In this document: positions 33,101 to 40,750 of the stretch, in pieces | Layout: every line of letters starts with the position of its first letter | Position numbering within the stretch: position 1 is the stretch's first letter | Assembly: GCF_029626225.1 (NCBI RefSeq) | Contig: NZ_JARUBP010000001.1 | Location: 7,626,001 to 7,690,000, forward strand | DNA from: Asanoa sp. WMMD1127 | GTDB taxonomy: Bacteria > Actinomycetota > Actinomycetes > Mycobacteriales > Micromonosporaceae | Length of the DNA: 64,000 nucleotides | Direction of reading: 5' to 3' | Notes under the pieces: generated by a model | The model's input: the letters and a program-made list of their open reading frames with translations, nothing else | The model's database searches: none | Told to the model about the DNA's origin: nothing | Translations under genes and position numbers: made by a program

Positions 33101-34102
33101 ATGCGTCACCGGCCCGACACCGAGCGTGTCGACACATTGCCGCCCGAGACGCACTCGTTCCGCATCGCCGACCTGGACCAGGCCCGGGCGTGCATCGCGG
33201 AGTTCTACTACGACGTCGTGCTCGACCCCCTCGACCGGACCCGGCCCCTGGCCCTCGCCGCCGACATGGTGCGCCTCGGGCCGGTCACCGTGGGCGACAT
33301 CCGCTTCGGCGTCGACGTCGCGATCGGTGCGGACGTCCTCGACGCCTATCACGTCAACCTGCCCCTCACCGGCGCCATCGGCAGCGAGCATCGGGGCGCG
33401 GTCACCGTCGCCAGCCCGCGCCGCGCCGCCGTCTACCGGGCCGGCGCCGGGGCCCACACCGGCCTGTGGTCGGCCGACTGCCGCACGCTCGGCATCCGCC
33501 TCGACCGGGCGGCGCTGGAGGCCGAGCTGGCGGGCCTGCTGGGCCGGCCGGTGCGCGGCCCGATCCGGTTCGGCGCGAGCTTCGACACCACCAGAGGCGC
33601 GGGGCTGACCTGGGCCCGCATGGTCAACCTGCTCCGCTCCGAGATCGTCAACCCGCAGAGCGCGCTGCTCCAGCCGCTGGTCGCCGAACGCTACGCGCAC
33701 AGCCTGCTCGACGGGCTGCTGCTCGCCGTCGAGCACCAGCACACCGAGGCGTTGACCGCCCACGCCCCCCCGGTCCGGCCGCGCACGGTCCGGCGGGCGA
33801 TCCAGGTGATGGAGGCCGACCCGACGCACCCGTTCACGACCGCGGAGCTGGCCCGGATCGCCGGCGTCTCGGCGCGCTCGCTGCAGGAGGGCTTCCGCCG
33901 CCACGTCGGGGTCTCCCCCATGACCTATCTGCAGAACGTCCGGATGGCGTACGCGCGGGAGGAGCTGCGGGACCCGCCGCCCGGCCGCGACACGGTGGCC
34001 GCCATCGCGCACGCCTGGGGCTTCGGCCACCTGGGCCGGTTCGCGGCGACCTACCGGGAACGCTTCGGCGAGTCCCCGTCGGCCACGCTGCGCGGGCGCT
34101 GA
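33101..34102 (+). CDS. AraC-family transcriptional regulator
   Basis: 333 aa. The N-terminal part (about 15-200) matches the AraC_binding_2 sensor: ADMVRLGPVTVGDIRFGVDV, DAYHVNLPLTGAI, CRTLGIRLDRAALEAELAGLLG. The C-terminal double HTH runs from about 225: AIQVMEADPTHPFTTAELARIAGVSARSLQEGFRRHVGVSPMTYLQNVRM, then VAAIAHAWGFGHLGRFAATYRERFGESPS, the classic second-helix signature. It stands alone; target and inducer are unknown. In-frame ATGs at 33089 and 33095 are less likely starts given the promoter. Confidence 0.88.
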   Translation: MRHRPDTERVDTLPPETHSFRIADLDQARACIAEFYYDVVLDPLDRTRPLALAADMVRLGPVTVGDIRFGVDVAIGADVLDAYHVNLPLTGAIGSEHRGAVTVASPRRAAVYRAGAGAHTGLWSADCRTLGIRLDRAALEAELAGLLGRPVRGPIRFGASFDTTRGAGLTWARMVNLLRSEIVNPQSALLQPLVAERYAHSLLDGLLLAVEHQHTEALTAHAPPVRPRTVRRAIQVMEADPTHPFTTAELARIAGVSARSLQEGFRRHVGVSPMTYLQNVRMAYAREELRDPPPGRDTVAAIAHAWGFGHLGRFAATYRERFGESPSATLRGR

Positions 34103-34130
34103 GGGTCGGATCGCCGGGGTCCCCGTTGGG

Positions 34131-34221
34131 CGACGCCGCGTCGGCGCTGAGCCGTCATTCGCCGGGGTCGCCGTCGGCGACGCCGCGTCGGCGCTGAGCC
34201 GTCATTCGCCGGGGTCGCCGT
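34131..34221 (+). repeat. 44-bp direct duplication, period 47 bp
   Basis: The 44 bases from CGACGCCGCGTCGGCGCTGA onward at 34131-34174 recur identically at 34178-34221. A partial third copy (GATCGCCGGGGTCCCCGT) precedes them. The second copy includes the last codons and stop of the minus-strand gene at 34202-34474, so the spare copies look like recent slippage. Confidence 0.88.
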
Positions 34222-34474
34222 GGCGGTCCGGCGGGGTGCGCTGGGCCGGGATGAACGGCGCGGCGCGGCGCGGCCGGCCGTCGGGCGAGCGGAGGCCGTC
34301 GAGGACGCGGTGCGCCGCGGCCAGCCCGTCCTCGGTCGCGCTGGTCAGGGGCGAGGGGCCGCCGCCGGACTCGGCCCGGAGCGACGCGTGCAGCCGGTCA
34401 TAGCGGTGCAGGAACTCGACCGCGCCGCGCAGCGCCGCGACCGCCCGCACCATGTCACCTTCGAGATCCTGCAT
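34202..34474 (-). CDS. Small hypothetical protein
   Basis: 90 aa, unrecognised. GGGAGGGG lies 7 nt before the ATG, which supports translation. The first 60 residues are helical (DLEGDMVRAVAALRGAVEFLHRYDRLHASLR), the rest Pro/Arg-rich. No signal peptide or membrane helix. Its 3' end lies in the duplicated 44-bp sequence. Confidence 0.6.
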   Translation of the reverse strand: MQDLEGDMVRAVAALRGAVEFLHRYDRLHASLRAESGGGPSPLTSATEDGLAAAHRVLDGLRSPDGRPRRAAPFIPAQRTPPDRHGDPGE

Positions 34475-34573
34475 GGACGCGCCCCTCCCCGAGATCGGAC
34501 GGACTTTAGGACGCGTCCACCGGTGCGTCGATCCACTTCACGCCGGGTCTATCCGGATCGCGCGAATGCCGGA

Positions 34574-35068
34574 TCAGGCCGGCGGGAGCCGCGGGATGTC
34601 GGCGCGGAAGACGCTCAGCAGCACGCCGTACGCCGAGGCGTCCGCCGCTTCCTCCTCCTGCGCCGGCTCGTGCCCCCACGCCTCGATCCGCTCCACCAGC
34701 GCCCGCGCCCGGGCGGGCGTCAGCCAGACGTGGCGGAGCATGGTGTGCTCGACCTCGTCGCCGCTCGGCGGGACCATCTCGGCCAGCGCGGCCCGCAGCA
34801 GGAACTCGGCGCCGTGCTGGTCGTGCACCAGGGCGCCAGGCGTCGCCTCGAAGTATCGCTCGGTGCCGCCACGCACGGTGCGGCTCTCGCTCTGGCGCAC
34901 CAGGCCAGCGTCGACGAGCACCTTGACGTGGTAGCCCACGGTCCCCTTCGGCGAACCGAGCGCGGCGGCCAACTGGGCGATGGTGGCGGGCCGCCGGCGC
35001 AGCGCGGTGAGCATGCGGTGCCGCTGGGGATGGCCCAGCGCCTTGTACTGCCGCGGCGTGACGTCCAC
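34574..35068 (-). CDS. ArsR-type winged-helix regulator
   Basis: 164 aa from GTG 35068. The winged helix spans about 5-80: YKALGHPQRHRMLTALRRRPATIAQLAAALGSPKGTVGYHVKVLVDAGLV, then a wing with GGTERYFEATPGAL. A C-terminal helical half (about 85-164) is acidic. There is no cysteine metal site, so a metal sensor is unlikely. The promoter puts a -10 (GACACT) 7 nt before this GTG and a -35 (TTGAAA) 17 bp further up; the longer reading frame from a TTG at 35104 would begin inside the -35. It is divergent from an O-methyltransferase. Confidence 0.85.
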   Translation of the reverse strand: MDVTPRQYKALGHPQRHRMLTALRRRPATIAQLAAALGSPKGTVGYHVKVLVDAGLVRQSESRTVRGGTERYFEATPGALVHDQHGAEFLLRAALAEMVPPSGDEVEHTMLRHVWLTPARARALVERIEAWGHEPAQEEEAADASAYGVLLSVFRADIPRLPPA

Positions 35069-35075
35069 CCGACGA

Positions 35076-35142
35076 AGTGTCGACAATTCTCGCCACTTTT
35101 TCAACCGTGGGTCTTGCCAAAGCGACGGGATTCTTCGACGCT
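35076..35142. promoter_or_regulatory. Back-to-back leaderless promoters of the ArsR and O-methyltransferase genes
   Basis: Minus strand: TTGAAA (35104-35099), 17 bp, GACACT (35081-35076). Plus strand: TTGCCA (35114-35119), 17 bp, GACGCT (35137-35142), then 6 nt to ATG 35149. TGTCGACA (35078-35085) is a palindrome over the minus -10 and is a candidate ArsR-type operator. Confidence 0.7.
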
Positions 35143-35148
35143 TAGCGC

Positions 35149-35799
35149 ATGGACACCCTCATCGCGCCCTCTCTCGTCGACTACGTGACGGCCCACTCGA
35201 CGCCCCCCGACGAGGTCCTTCGCGACCTGGCGGACGCGACCCGGCTGGCGGCCGGCGACGCCGCCCGCATGCAGGTCTCGGCCGACCAGGGGGCGCTGCT
35301 CACCCTCTTGACCCGGCTCACCGGAGCACGCCGCGCGGTCGAGGTCGGCGTGTTCACCGGCTATTCGACGCTGTGCATCGCGCGTGGCCTGGCGCCCGGC
35401 GGGCGGCTGCTGGCCTGCGACGTGAGCGCGGAGTGGACGGCGGTCGGGCAGCCGTTCTGGGCCCGGGCGGGCGTGGCCGAGCGCATCGACCTGCGGCTGG
35501 CGCCGGCGCTCGCGACGCTACGGGCGCTGCCGCACGACGCCGACCTCGACTTCGCGTTCGTCGACGCGCACAAGCCCGAATACCCGGACTACTACGCGGA
35601 GATCGTGCCGCGATTGCGCCCCGGCGGCCTGATCGTGCTCGACAACATGTTCCTCGGCGGGCGGGTGCTCGAAGCGGACCGGACCGATGCCCAGACGACG
35701 GCGGTGCGCACGCTCAACGCCACCATCGCCGCCGACGACCGGGTCGACGCGGTGCTGTTGCCGGTCCGCGACGGCGTGACCGTGGCGCGGCGCCGCTAG
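35149..35799 (+). CDS. O-methyltransferase (CCoAOMT/family 3)
   Basis: 216 aa. Motifs: AVEVGVFTGYSTLCIARGL (SAM motif I), LLACDVSAEWTAVGQPFWARAGV, FAFVDAHKPEYPDYYAEIVPRLRPGGLIVLDNMF, with the Asp and Asn that bind the divalent metal in catechol-type O-methyltransferases. Full family length. It probably methylates a catechol-like or hydroxylated small molecule. The divergent ArsR-type regulator may control it. The TAG stop shares the tetranucleotide CTAG with the stop of the convergent NmrA-type gene. Confidence 0.88.
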   Translation: MDTLIAPSLVDYVTAHSTPPDEVLRDLADATRLAAGDAARMQVSADQGALLTLLTRLTGARRAVEVGVFTGYSTLCIARGLAPGGRLLACDVSAEWTAVGQPFWARAGVAERIDLRLAPALATLRALPHDADLDFAFVDAHKPEYPDYYAEIVPRLRPGGLIVLDNMFLGGRVLEADRTDAQTTAVRTLNATIAADDRVDAVLLPVRDGVTVARRR

Positions 35800-36590
35800 A
35801 TCGCCTGGGCCACGACGTCCCGGAGCGGAGTCGGTGGGCGGCCGAGGAGGGTGCGCAGGTCGTCGGTCTGCCGTTCCAGCGCGCCGGCCCGGGCGAGGCT
35901 CATCAGGAAGCCCATCGGGCCGGTGACGGCGGCGTCGCGGTGCTCGACCGGGCGGCCGGTGAGCGCCGTCAGCGCCTCGGCCAGTTGGGGATAGGTCCAC
36001 ACCGGACCCGTCAGGTCGTACGCCCGGCCCAGGTGAGCGTCGTCGGTCAGCACCGTGGCGGCCGCGGCGGCGAGGTCGGCGCGCAGGGCGGTGTTGAGGC
36101 CGCGGCCGCCGGTGGCGGAGACCAGCACGCCGGAGTCGACCGCCGCGCGGAGGCCGGGGTTGACGAACGCGTCCGTGTAGAACGGGTGGCGCAGGATCGT
36201 GTGGGCGAGCCCGCTGGCCGCGATCGCCTGCTCGGTCTCGTGGTGCGCGGCGTTCATCCCCGGCTCGTCCCGGTCGGCGCCGAGGAAGCTGGTGTAGGCG
36301 ATGGCGCGTACGCCGGTGGCGACCGCCGCGTCGATCACGGCCCGGTGCTGCGTGACCCGGCGCTCGTGGTCGAGTTCGGGCGACGAGATGAGCAGCACCC
36401 GGTCGGCGCCCCGCAACGCGGACCGCAGGCCGGCCGGATCGTCGTAGTCGCCGCGCCGGACCTCGACGCCCGGGAGATCCACCAGCCGGTCGGGATTCCG
36501 GACGGCGGCGACGACGGGCTGGTCACGGCCGACCAGCTCGCGGAGCACGAGCCGGCCCAGCGCGCCGGACGCGGCGCAGATGACGATCAT
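35796..36590 (-). CDS. NmrA-like NAD(P)-binding oxidoreductase
   Basis: 264 aa from ATG 36590. N-terminal Rossmann motif IVICAASGALGRLVLREL, VVAAVRNPDRLVDLPGVEVRRGDYDDPAGLRSAL, LLISSPELDHERRVTQHRAVIDAA and IAYTSFLGAD. This layout matches the QorB/NmrA atypical SDRs, which act as NADPH:quinone reductases or redox sensors. The catalytic Tyr-Lys pair of classical SDRs is absent. The frame stays open 5' for some 790 bp as a by-product of GC skew. Confidence 0.85.
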   Translation of the reverse strand: MIVICAASGALGRLVLRELVGRDQPVVAAVRNPDRLVDLPGVEVRRGDYDDPAGLRSALRGADRVLLISSPELDHERRVTQHRAVIDAAVATGVRAIAYTSFLGADRDEPGMNAAHHETEQAIAASGLAHTILRHPFYTDAFVNPGLRAAVDSGVLVSATGGRGLNTALRADLAAAAATVLTDDAHLGRAYDLTGPVWTYPQLAEALTALTGRPVEHRDAAVTGPMGFLMSLARAGALERQTDDLRTLLGRPPTPLRDVVAQAI

Positions 36591-36672
36591 GATGTCAGCC
36601 AACATCGTCGTGAGCCGCCGGCGCCACCGGGTTTCCGCCAGGCCATCGGCGCGCGCCGATATGCTCGGCGGC

Positions 36673-37395
36673 ATGTCGTTCGGTCCGATGCTGTCGCGGC
36701 TGGTGGTGGCGCGCGGGACCGACGTGGGCCGGCTCGCCCGGACCGCGGGCGTCCCGGAGGCCGAGGTCACGGCGGCGTGCGGCCGGGCGGCGCCGTCCGG
36801 GCCGCTGCTGCGGGCGATCGCGCCGTCCCTCGGCTGGCACGCCTCCGACCTGATGCTCGCGGCCGGGATCCGGCCACCGGACGACCTGGCCCCGGCCGAC
36901 CGCGGCGCCAGCATCGAATGGCTGGTGTACACGGTCGTCAACCACCCGGAGGTACGCCGGCGGCTGCCCGCGCTGCTCGCCGCCGCCGGGCCACCGGGGC
37001 CCGCGGCCACCAACCCGGAGTACGACCGCTGGTTCGGTCCCGGCTTCGGCGCCCTGCTGCTCCGGCTGTTCGCCAACCGCAACCTGACCGCGGTCGCCGG
37101 CGTGAAGGTGATGTACGGACTCGTCCGGTTCGGCCCGTGGTCGGCGTCGACGCTGATGATGGTCGGGAACGCCCGCAAGGCGGTGTCACCGCAGCTCGTG
37201 GCGGCCGCCGCGGTGGTCCTCGGGCTGCCCGTCACCGACCTGGCGGCGCTGGCCGGGATGCCGCCCCCAGATGCGGTGCCCGCCGTCCACCCGGCCACGC
37301 CCGACGCCGTCGACCTGATCTGGCGGGCTCGCCGCCTGCCGCCCGCGGCGATCGACCGGCTCGACGAGGAGGCGTCCGCCATCCGCCGGGGCTAA
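36673..37395 (+). CDS. XRE-like helix-turn-helix protein
   Basis: 240 aa. The N-terminus reads FGPMLSRLVVARGTDVGRLARTAGVPEAEVTAACGRAAPSGPLLRAIAPSLGWHASDLMLAAG, which looks like an XRE-type HTH plus dimer helix. The remaining 170 aa are mostly helical with VNHPEVRRRLPALLAAAG, VMYGLVRFGPWSASTLMMVGN and a second HTH-like part near VAAAAVVLGLPVTDLAALAGM. I do not recognise a characterised homologue. ATG 36661 is an alternative start. The stop TAA forms part of the -10 box (TAACCT) of the next gene. Confidence 0.65.
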   Translation: MSFGPMLSRLVVARGTDVGRLARTAGVPEAEVTAACGRAAPSGPLLRAIAPSLGWHASDLMLAAGIRPPDDLAPADRGASIEWLVYTVVNHPEVRRRLPALLAAAGPPGPAATNPEYDRWFGPGFGALLLRLFANRNLTAVAGVKVMYGLVRFGPWSASTLMMVGNARKAVSPQLVAAAAVVLGLPVTDLAALAGMPPPDAVPAVHPATPDAVDLIWRARRLPPAAIDRLDEEASAIRRG

Positions 37396-37404
37396 CCTGC
37401 GCGC

Positions 37405-37788
37405 ATGCGGTCACGCACGAAGGGCATGTGGTGGGGCACGGCCGTCGAGGCGCCGGACCCGGCCGCGCTGGCGCGGTTCTACTCCGCGCTGCTGGGCTGG
37501 CCGATCGGCCACGAGGAGCCCGGCACGACGATCCTCGCCGCGCCGGAGGGTCCGATCTACGTGGTGTTCCAGCAGGCGACCGACTACCGGCCGCCGGTCT
37601 GGCCGCCGGCCGACGGGCAGCAGCGGCCGATGATGCACTTCGACTTCCAGGTCGGCGACCTGGGCGCGGCGGTGGCGGAAGCGGTCGCGCTGGGCGCCAC
37701 GGTCGCCGACCACCAGCCGCAGGAGCACGTGCGCGTGCTGCTGGACCCGGCCGGCCACCCGTTCTGCCTCTGCCGCGACGACGGTTGA
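37405..37788 (+). CDS. VOC (glyoxalase/bleomycin-resistance) family protein
   Basis: 127 aa. Two beta-alpha-beta-beta-beta modules: GTAVEAPDPAALARFYSALLGWPI and MMHFDFQVGDLGAAVAEAVALGATV...VRVLLDPAGHPFCLC. The His in MMHFDF and the later polar positions are where metal ligands occur in the fold, but function ranges from isomerases to binding proteins. TAACCT (37393-37398) ends 6 nt before the ATG, so the gene has its own leaderless promoter although it is only 9 bp from the upstream gene. Confidence 0.85.
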   Translation: MRSRTKGMWWGTAVEAPDPAALARFYSALLGWPIGHEEPGTTILAAPEGPIYVVFQQATDYRPPVWPPADGQQRPMMHFDFQVGDLGAAVAEAVALGATVADHQPQEHVRVLLDPAGHPFCLCRDDG

Positions 37789-37815
37789 CCCTCGACCTGG
37801 TCGAGCCCCGACGAT
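37785..37815 (+). promoter_or_regulatory. MerR-type promoter with 19-bp spacer
   Basis: TTGACC (37785-37790), 19-bp spacer, GACGAT (37810-37815), then 7 nt to ATG 37823. The spacer holds the palindrome CTCGACC-T-GGTCGAG. A 19-bp spacer with a central dyad is the MerR-family architecture. No merR gene is nearby. Confidence 0.6.
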
Positions 37816-37822
37816 CGCCGCC

Positions 37823-38284
37823 ATGACCGACACCATGATGGCCAGCATCGGCGCGGCCGTGGAGCAGGGCCGCGCCGGGCAGCGGGCCCAGGCGCGCGAA
37901 ACACTCACGACGCTCTGGTCCGCTACCGACGACCCGCTGCACCGCTGCTCGATCGCGCACTACCTCGCCGACCTGCAGGACGACCCGGCCGCCGAGCTGC
38001 TTTGGGACGAGCGGGCGCTGGCCGCCGTCACGGACCTGACCGACGAGCGGGCGCAGCGCTTCCACGCCGATCTGCGGGTCCGTGGCTTCCTGCCGTCGTT
38101 GCGCCTCAACCTGGCCGACGTGCACCGCCGGCTGGGCCACCCCGACGAGGCCCGGCGACAGGTCGCCGCGGCCGAGGAGCTGCTCGGCGACCTGCCGGAG
38201 GGCGACTACGGCGCGGGCATCCGGGCCGCTCTGGCGGGGGTCACGGCGCTGCTCGCCGAGGGCTCGACGGAGCGGCTCACCTGA
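37823..38284 (+). CDS. TPR-like hypothetical protein
   Basis: 153 aa, all-helical. Paired helices such as GAAVEQGRAGQRAQARETLTTLW, HRCSIAHYLADLQDDPAAELLWDERALAAV and PSLRLNLADVHRRLGHPDEARRQVAAAEELL resemble tetratricopeptide repeats. Homologues are common in actinomycetes, without known function. The promoter just upstream has MerR-type geometry. Confidence 0.7.
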   Translation: MTDTMMASIGAAVEQGRAGQRAQARETLTTLWSATDDPLHRCSIAHYLADLQDDPAAELLWDERALAAVTDLTDERAQRFHADLRVRGFLPSLRLNLADVHRRLGHPDEARRQVAAAEELLGDLPEGDYGAGIRAALAGVTALLAEGSTERLT

Positions 38285-38312
38285 GCGGCGGCGCCGGCAT
38301 TAACCTGTGCGG

Positions 38313-38927
38313 ATGCGTTGGCTGCTCGCGCTGACCGGTGCGGCGCTGATCGCGGTCACCGGCGCCCTGGTCAGGTCCGCGCCGGTCACCGCGGTCGGCA
38401 GCTTCGCGGTGCTCGCCCTGCTCGCGGTCCATCCGGCGGTACGCGACGCCGGCCCCGTCCGCCGGTTGCTCCGCGCCGGCCTCGTCCTGCTGGCCGCGGC
38501 GGTCGCCCTCGAGCACTGGCGCTGGCCCACCGGCGACCCGCCGACCGATCCGGCCGCCCTGCTCGCGCTGGTGACCGACCCGGGGCGCCAGCGGCTCGAG
38601 TTCCTGTGGCAGGTAGGCCTGGCGGGGTGCCTGATCCTCGCCTGCTTCGTCTTCATCGTCGCGATCGGACAGACGCCACGCGACCGTGGCCCGTTCGCGG
38701 CCATGTCCCTCGTTGGCGGCCTGATCCTGCTGTCGGCGACCTGGTTCGCGGCCGACCAGGCCTGGCGGAGCCGACCGGAGCCGCCGCGCGGTGACGTGTT
38801 CGTGTCGTTCGGCGTGGCGGTGGGCTTCCCGACCGGCCCGGACGTCGAGGCCGCGGTCGGCGCGGCGGTGCTCCTGGCGGGCGCCGCGCTGACCGTCCTG
38901 GGCTGCGCCCGCCGGCGCGCCAGCTAG
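38313..38927 (+). CDS. Hypothetical integral membrane protein
   Basis: 204 aa from ATG 38313, 6 nt after TAACCT (38301-38306), a leaderless arrangement; the GTG at 38307 would lie between -10 and start point. Five or six hydrophobic segments: 5-22, 27-42, 50-66, 90-112, 125-142 and 170-198, with short loops. No family recognised. Its TAG stop shares CTAG with the convergent methyltransferase gene. Confidence 0.7.
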   Translation: MRWLLALTGAALIAVTGALVRSAPVTAVGSFAVLALLAVHPAVRDAGPVRRLLRAGLVLLAAAVALEHWRWPTGDPPTDPAALLALVTDPGRQRLEFLWQVGLAGCLILACFVFIVAIGQTPRDRGPFAAMSLVGGLILLSATWFAADQAWRSRPEPPRGDVFVSFGVAVGFPTGPDVEAAVGAAVLLAGAALTVLGCARRRAS

Positions 38928-39700
38928 TCGGCCTTGCGCGCGACTCCCGCGTACTCGGATGCTGGTGTCGTGTCGTTGCCGTCCGGTCGCCAGCGCGAGC
39001 AGGTCACCAGGCCGGGCTCGACCAGTTGCCAGCCGGTGAAGAACCGCGCGATCGCGGCCGGGTCGCGGACCACCATGGGCGCGGCGCCGCCCTCGTTCCA
39101 CATGGCGACGGCGCGGTCGACGGCCTCGGGGTTGACCTCGCGCGTCGGATGCGAGATCACCAGGTGGCTGCCGGGCGCCACCGCGGCCGTCAGCGTCGCG
39201 ACGATCTCGTGGGCCTGCTCGTCGTCGGGGACGAAGTTGAGGATCCCGAGCAGCAGCACGGCGACGGGCTCGTCGAAGTCGAGCGTACGGGCGGCCGCCT
39301 CGAGGATCGTCGCCGGATCGCGCACGTCGGCGGCGAGGTAGGCGGTGGCGCCGGAGACCGTGCTCGTCAGCAGTGACCGGGCGTGCACGAGCACCATCGG
39401 GTCGTTGTCGACGTAGACGACCCGCGACTCCGGCGCGATCGCCTGCGCCACCTGGTGCGTGTTGTCGGCGGTGGGCAGCCCCGTGCCGATGTCGAGGAAC
39501 TGCCGCACACCGGCCTCGCCGGCGAGGTGCCGCACCGCGCGACCGAGGAACTGCCGGTTGAACCGCGCCGACTGCACGAGCTCCGGGAGGAAGGCGAGCA
39601 CCTGCTCGGCCGCCGCCCGATCCGCCGGGAAGTTGTCGGTGCCACCGAGCAGGTAGTTCCACAGCCGCGCCGAGTGCGCGACGCTGGTGTCCAGCTCCAC
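38924..39700 (-). CDS. DUF574/Methyltransf_19 SAM-dependent methyltransferase
   Basis: 258 aa from GTG 39700, which has GGAGG 5 nt upstream and gives the typical family start (ELDTSVAHSARLWNYLLGGTDNFPADR). Further hallmarks: VRQFLDIGTGLPTADNTHQVAQ, VVYVDNDPMVLVHARSLL, YLAADVRDPATIL, VLLLGILNFVPD. This family is abundant in Streptomyces and relatives; substrates are unknown. The GTG at 39712 is an alternative. It is divergent from a DUF1349 gene across about 50 bp. Confidence 0.88.
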   Translation of the reverse strand: MELDTSVAHSARLWNYLLGGTDNFPADRAAAEQVLAFLPELVQSARFNRQFLGRAVRHLAGEAGVRQFLDIGTGLPTADNTHQVAQAIAPESRVVYVDNDPMVLVHARSLLTSTVSGATAYLAADVRDPATILEAAARTLDFDEPVAVLLLGILNFVPDDEQAHEIVATLTAAVAPGSHLVISHPTREVNPEAVDRAVAMWNEGGAAPMVVRDPAAIARFFTGWQLVEPGLVTCSRWRPDGNDTTPASEYAGVARKAD

Positions 39701-39752
39701 GTCCGCCTCCACTGTCGAGTCCGGACAGCATAGAAGAGATACGATCTCCGCT

Positions 39753-40322
39753 GTGCTGGACGAGATGACGTGGTTCAACGAACCCGCCGACTGGTCGGTC
39801 GACGGCGGCGTGCTGCGCGCGGTGACAGGCCCGGAGACGGACTTCTGGCGGGCCACCTTCTACGGCTGGACCACCGACAACGGGCACTTCTTCCACCGGT
39901 CGGCGACGGGCGACTTCACCGCCGAGGCGCTGGTCTCCGCCGGCCACGCCACGCGGTTCGACCAGGCCGGCCTGATGGTGCGGGCCGACGAGCGCAACTG
40001 GTGCAAGACCGGGCTCGAGGTCACCTCGGGCGCGGTGCAGATCAGCACCGTCCTCACCCGCGAGTTCTCCGACCTCTCGGTGGCGCCGCTGCCGGGCCCG
40101 CCGGGCGAGGTGGCGATGCGGGTCAGCCGCTTCGGAGACGCGCTCGCCGTGCACTGCCGCGTCGGCGACGCCCCGTGGCAACTGCTGCGGCTCGGCCAGC
40201 TCGACCTGCCCGCGACCGTCGAGGTCGGCGTGATGTGCTGCTCACCGGAACGCGCCGGCCTCGAGGCGACCTTCCGCGACTTCCGGATCGGCCCCCCGAT
40301 CCCCCGCGACGGCCTCGAATAA
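39753..40322 (+). CDS. DUF1349 family protein (concanavalin-like beta sandwich)
   Basis: 189 aa. WFNEPADWSVDGGVLRAVTGPETDFWRATFYGWTTDNGHFFHR, then FDQAGLMVRADERNWCKTGLEV and FRDFRIGPP, match the DUF1349 jelly-roll fold that resembles glycan-binding lectins. No signal peptide, so it is cytoplasmic. Leaderless start: TACGAT (39740-39745) ends 7 nt before the GTG. An in-frame ATG lies 12 bp downstream. Function unknown. Confidence 0.85.
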   Translation: MLDEMTWFNEPADWSVDGGVLRAVTGPETDFWRATFYGWTTDNGHFFHRSATGDFTAEALVSAGHATRFDQAGLMVRADERNWCKTGLEVTSGAVQISTVLTREFSDLSVAPLPGPPGEVAMRVSRFGDALAVHCRVGDAPWQLLRLGQLDLPATVEVGVMCCSPERAGLEATFRDFRIGPPIPRDGLE

Positions 40323-40344
40323 CCACCGTGAAGTCGCGGCGCCG

Positions 40345-40719
40345 TCAGAGTTCGACGATCTCGCGACCGAGGGGCCAGAACGCGGCGGGTACGAGCTTGA
40401 AGTTGGCGACGCCGAACGGGATGCCGATGATCGTGACGCACTGCGCGATGCCGGCGAGGATGTGGGCGAGGGCCAGCCACCAGCCGGCCAGCACCACCCA
40501 CAGGATGTTGGCCACGCCGGAGGGCAGGCCGGCCTCGGGGCGGCTGACGATCGTGCGGCCGAAGGGCCACAGCGAATACCTCGCCAGCCGCAGCGCCGCG
40601 ACACCGAACGGGATCGTGACGACGAGGGCGAAGCAGATCAGCGCGGCGAGGCCGTACCCGATCGCCAGCAGGAAGCCGCTGCCGAAGATGAACCAGAGGA
40701 CATTGAGGATCAGCCGCAT
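40345..40719 (-). CDS. yccF: YccF-domain membrane protein
   Basis: 124 aa. Two copies of the YccF unit: LILNVLWFIFGSGFLLAIGYGLAALICFALVVTIPFGVAALRLARYSLWPFGRTIV and VANILWVVLAGWWLALAHILAGIAQCVTIIGIPFGVANFKLVPAAFWPLGREIV, with the conserved IPFGVAxxxL...WPFG. Four helices. Role unknown. CATGCT ends 6 nt before ATG 40719, supporting this start. Confidence 0.88.
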   Translation of the reverse strand: MRLILNVLWFIFGSGFLLAIGYGLAALICFALVVTIPFGVAALRLARYSLWPFGRTIVSRPEAGLPSGVANILWVVLAGWWLALAHILAGIAQCVTIIGIPFGVANFKLVPAAFWPLGREIVEL

Positions 40720-40750
40720 GATCCCAGCATGACCGCCGCGCGCCACCCCC

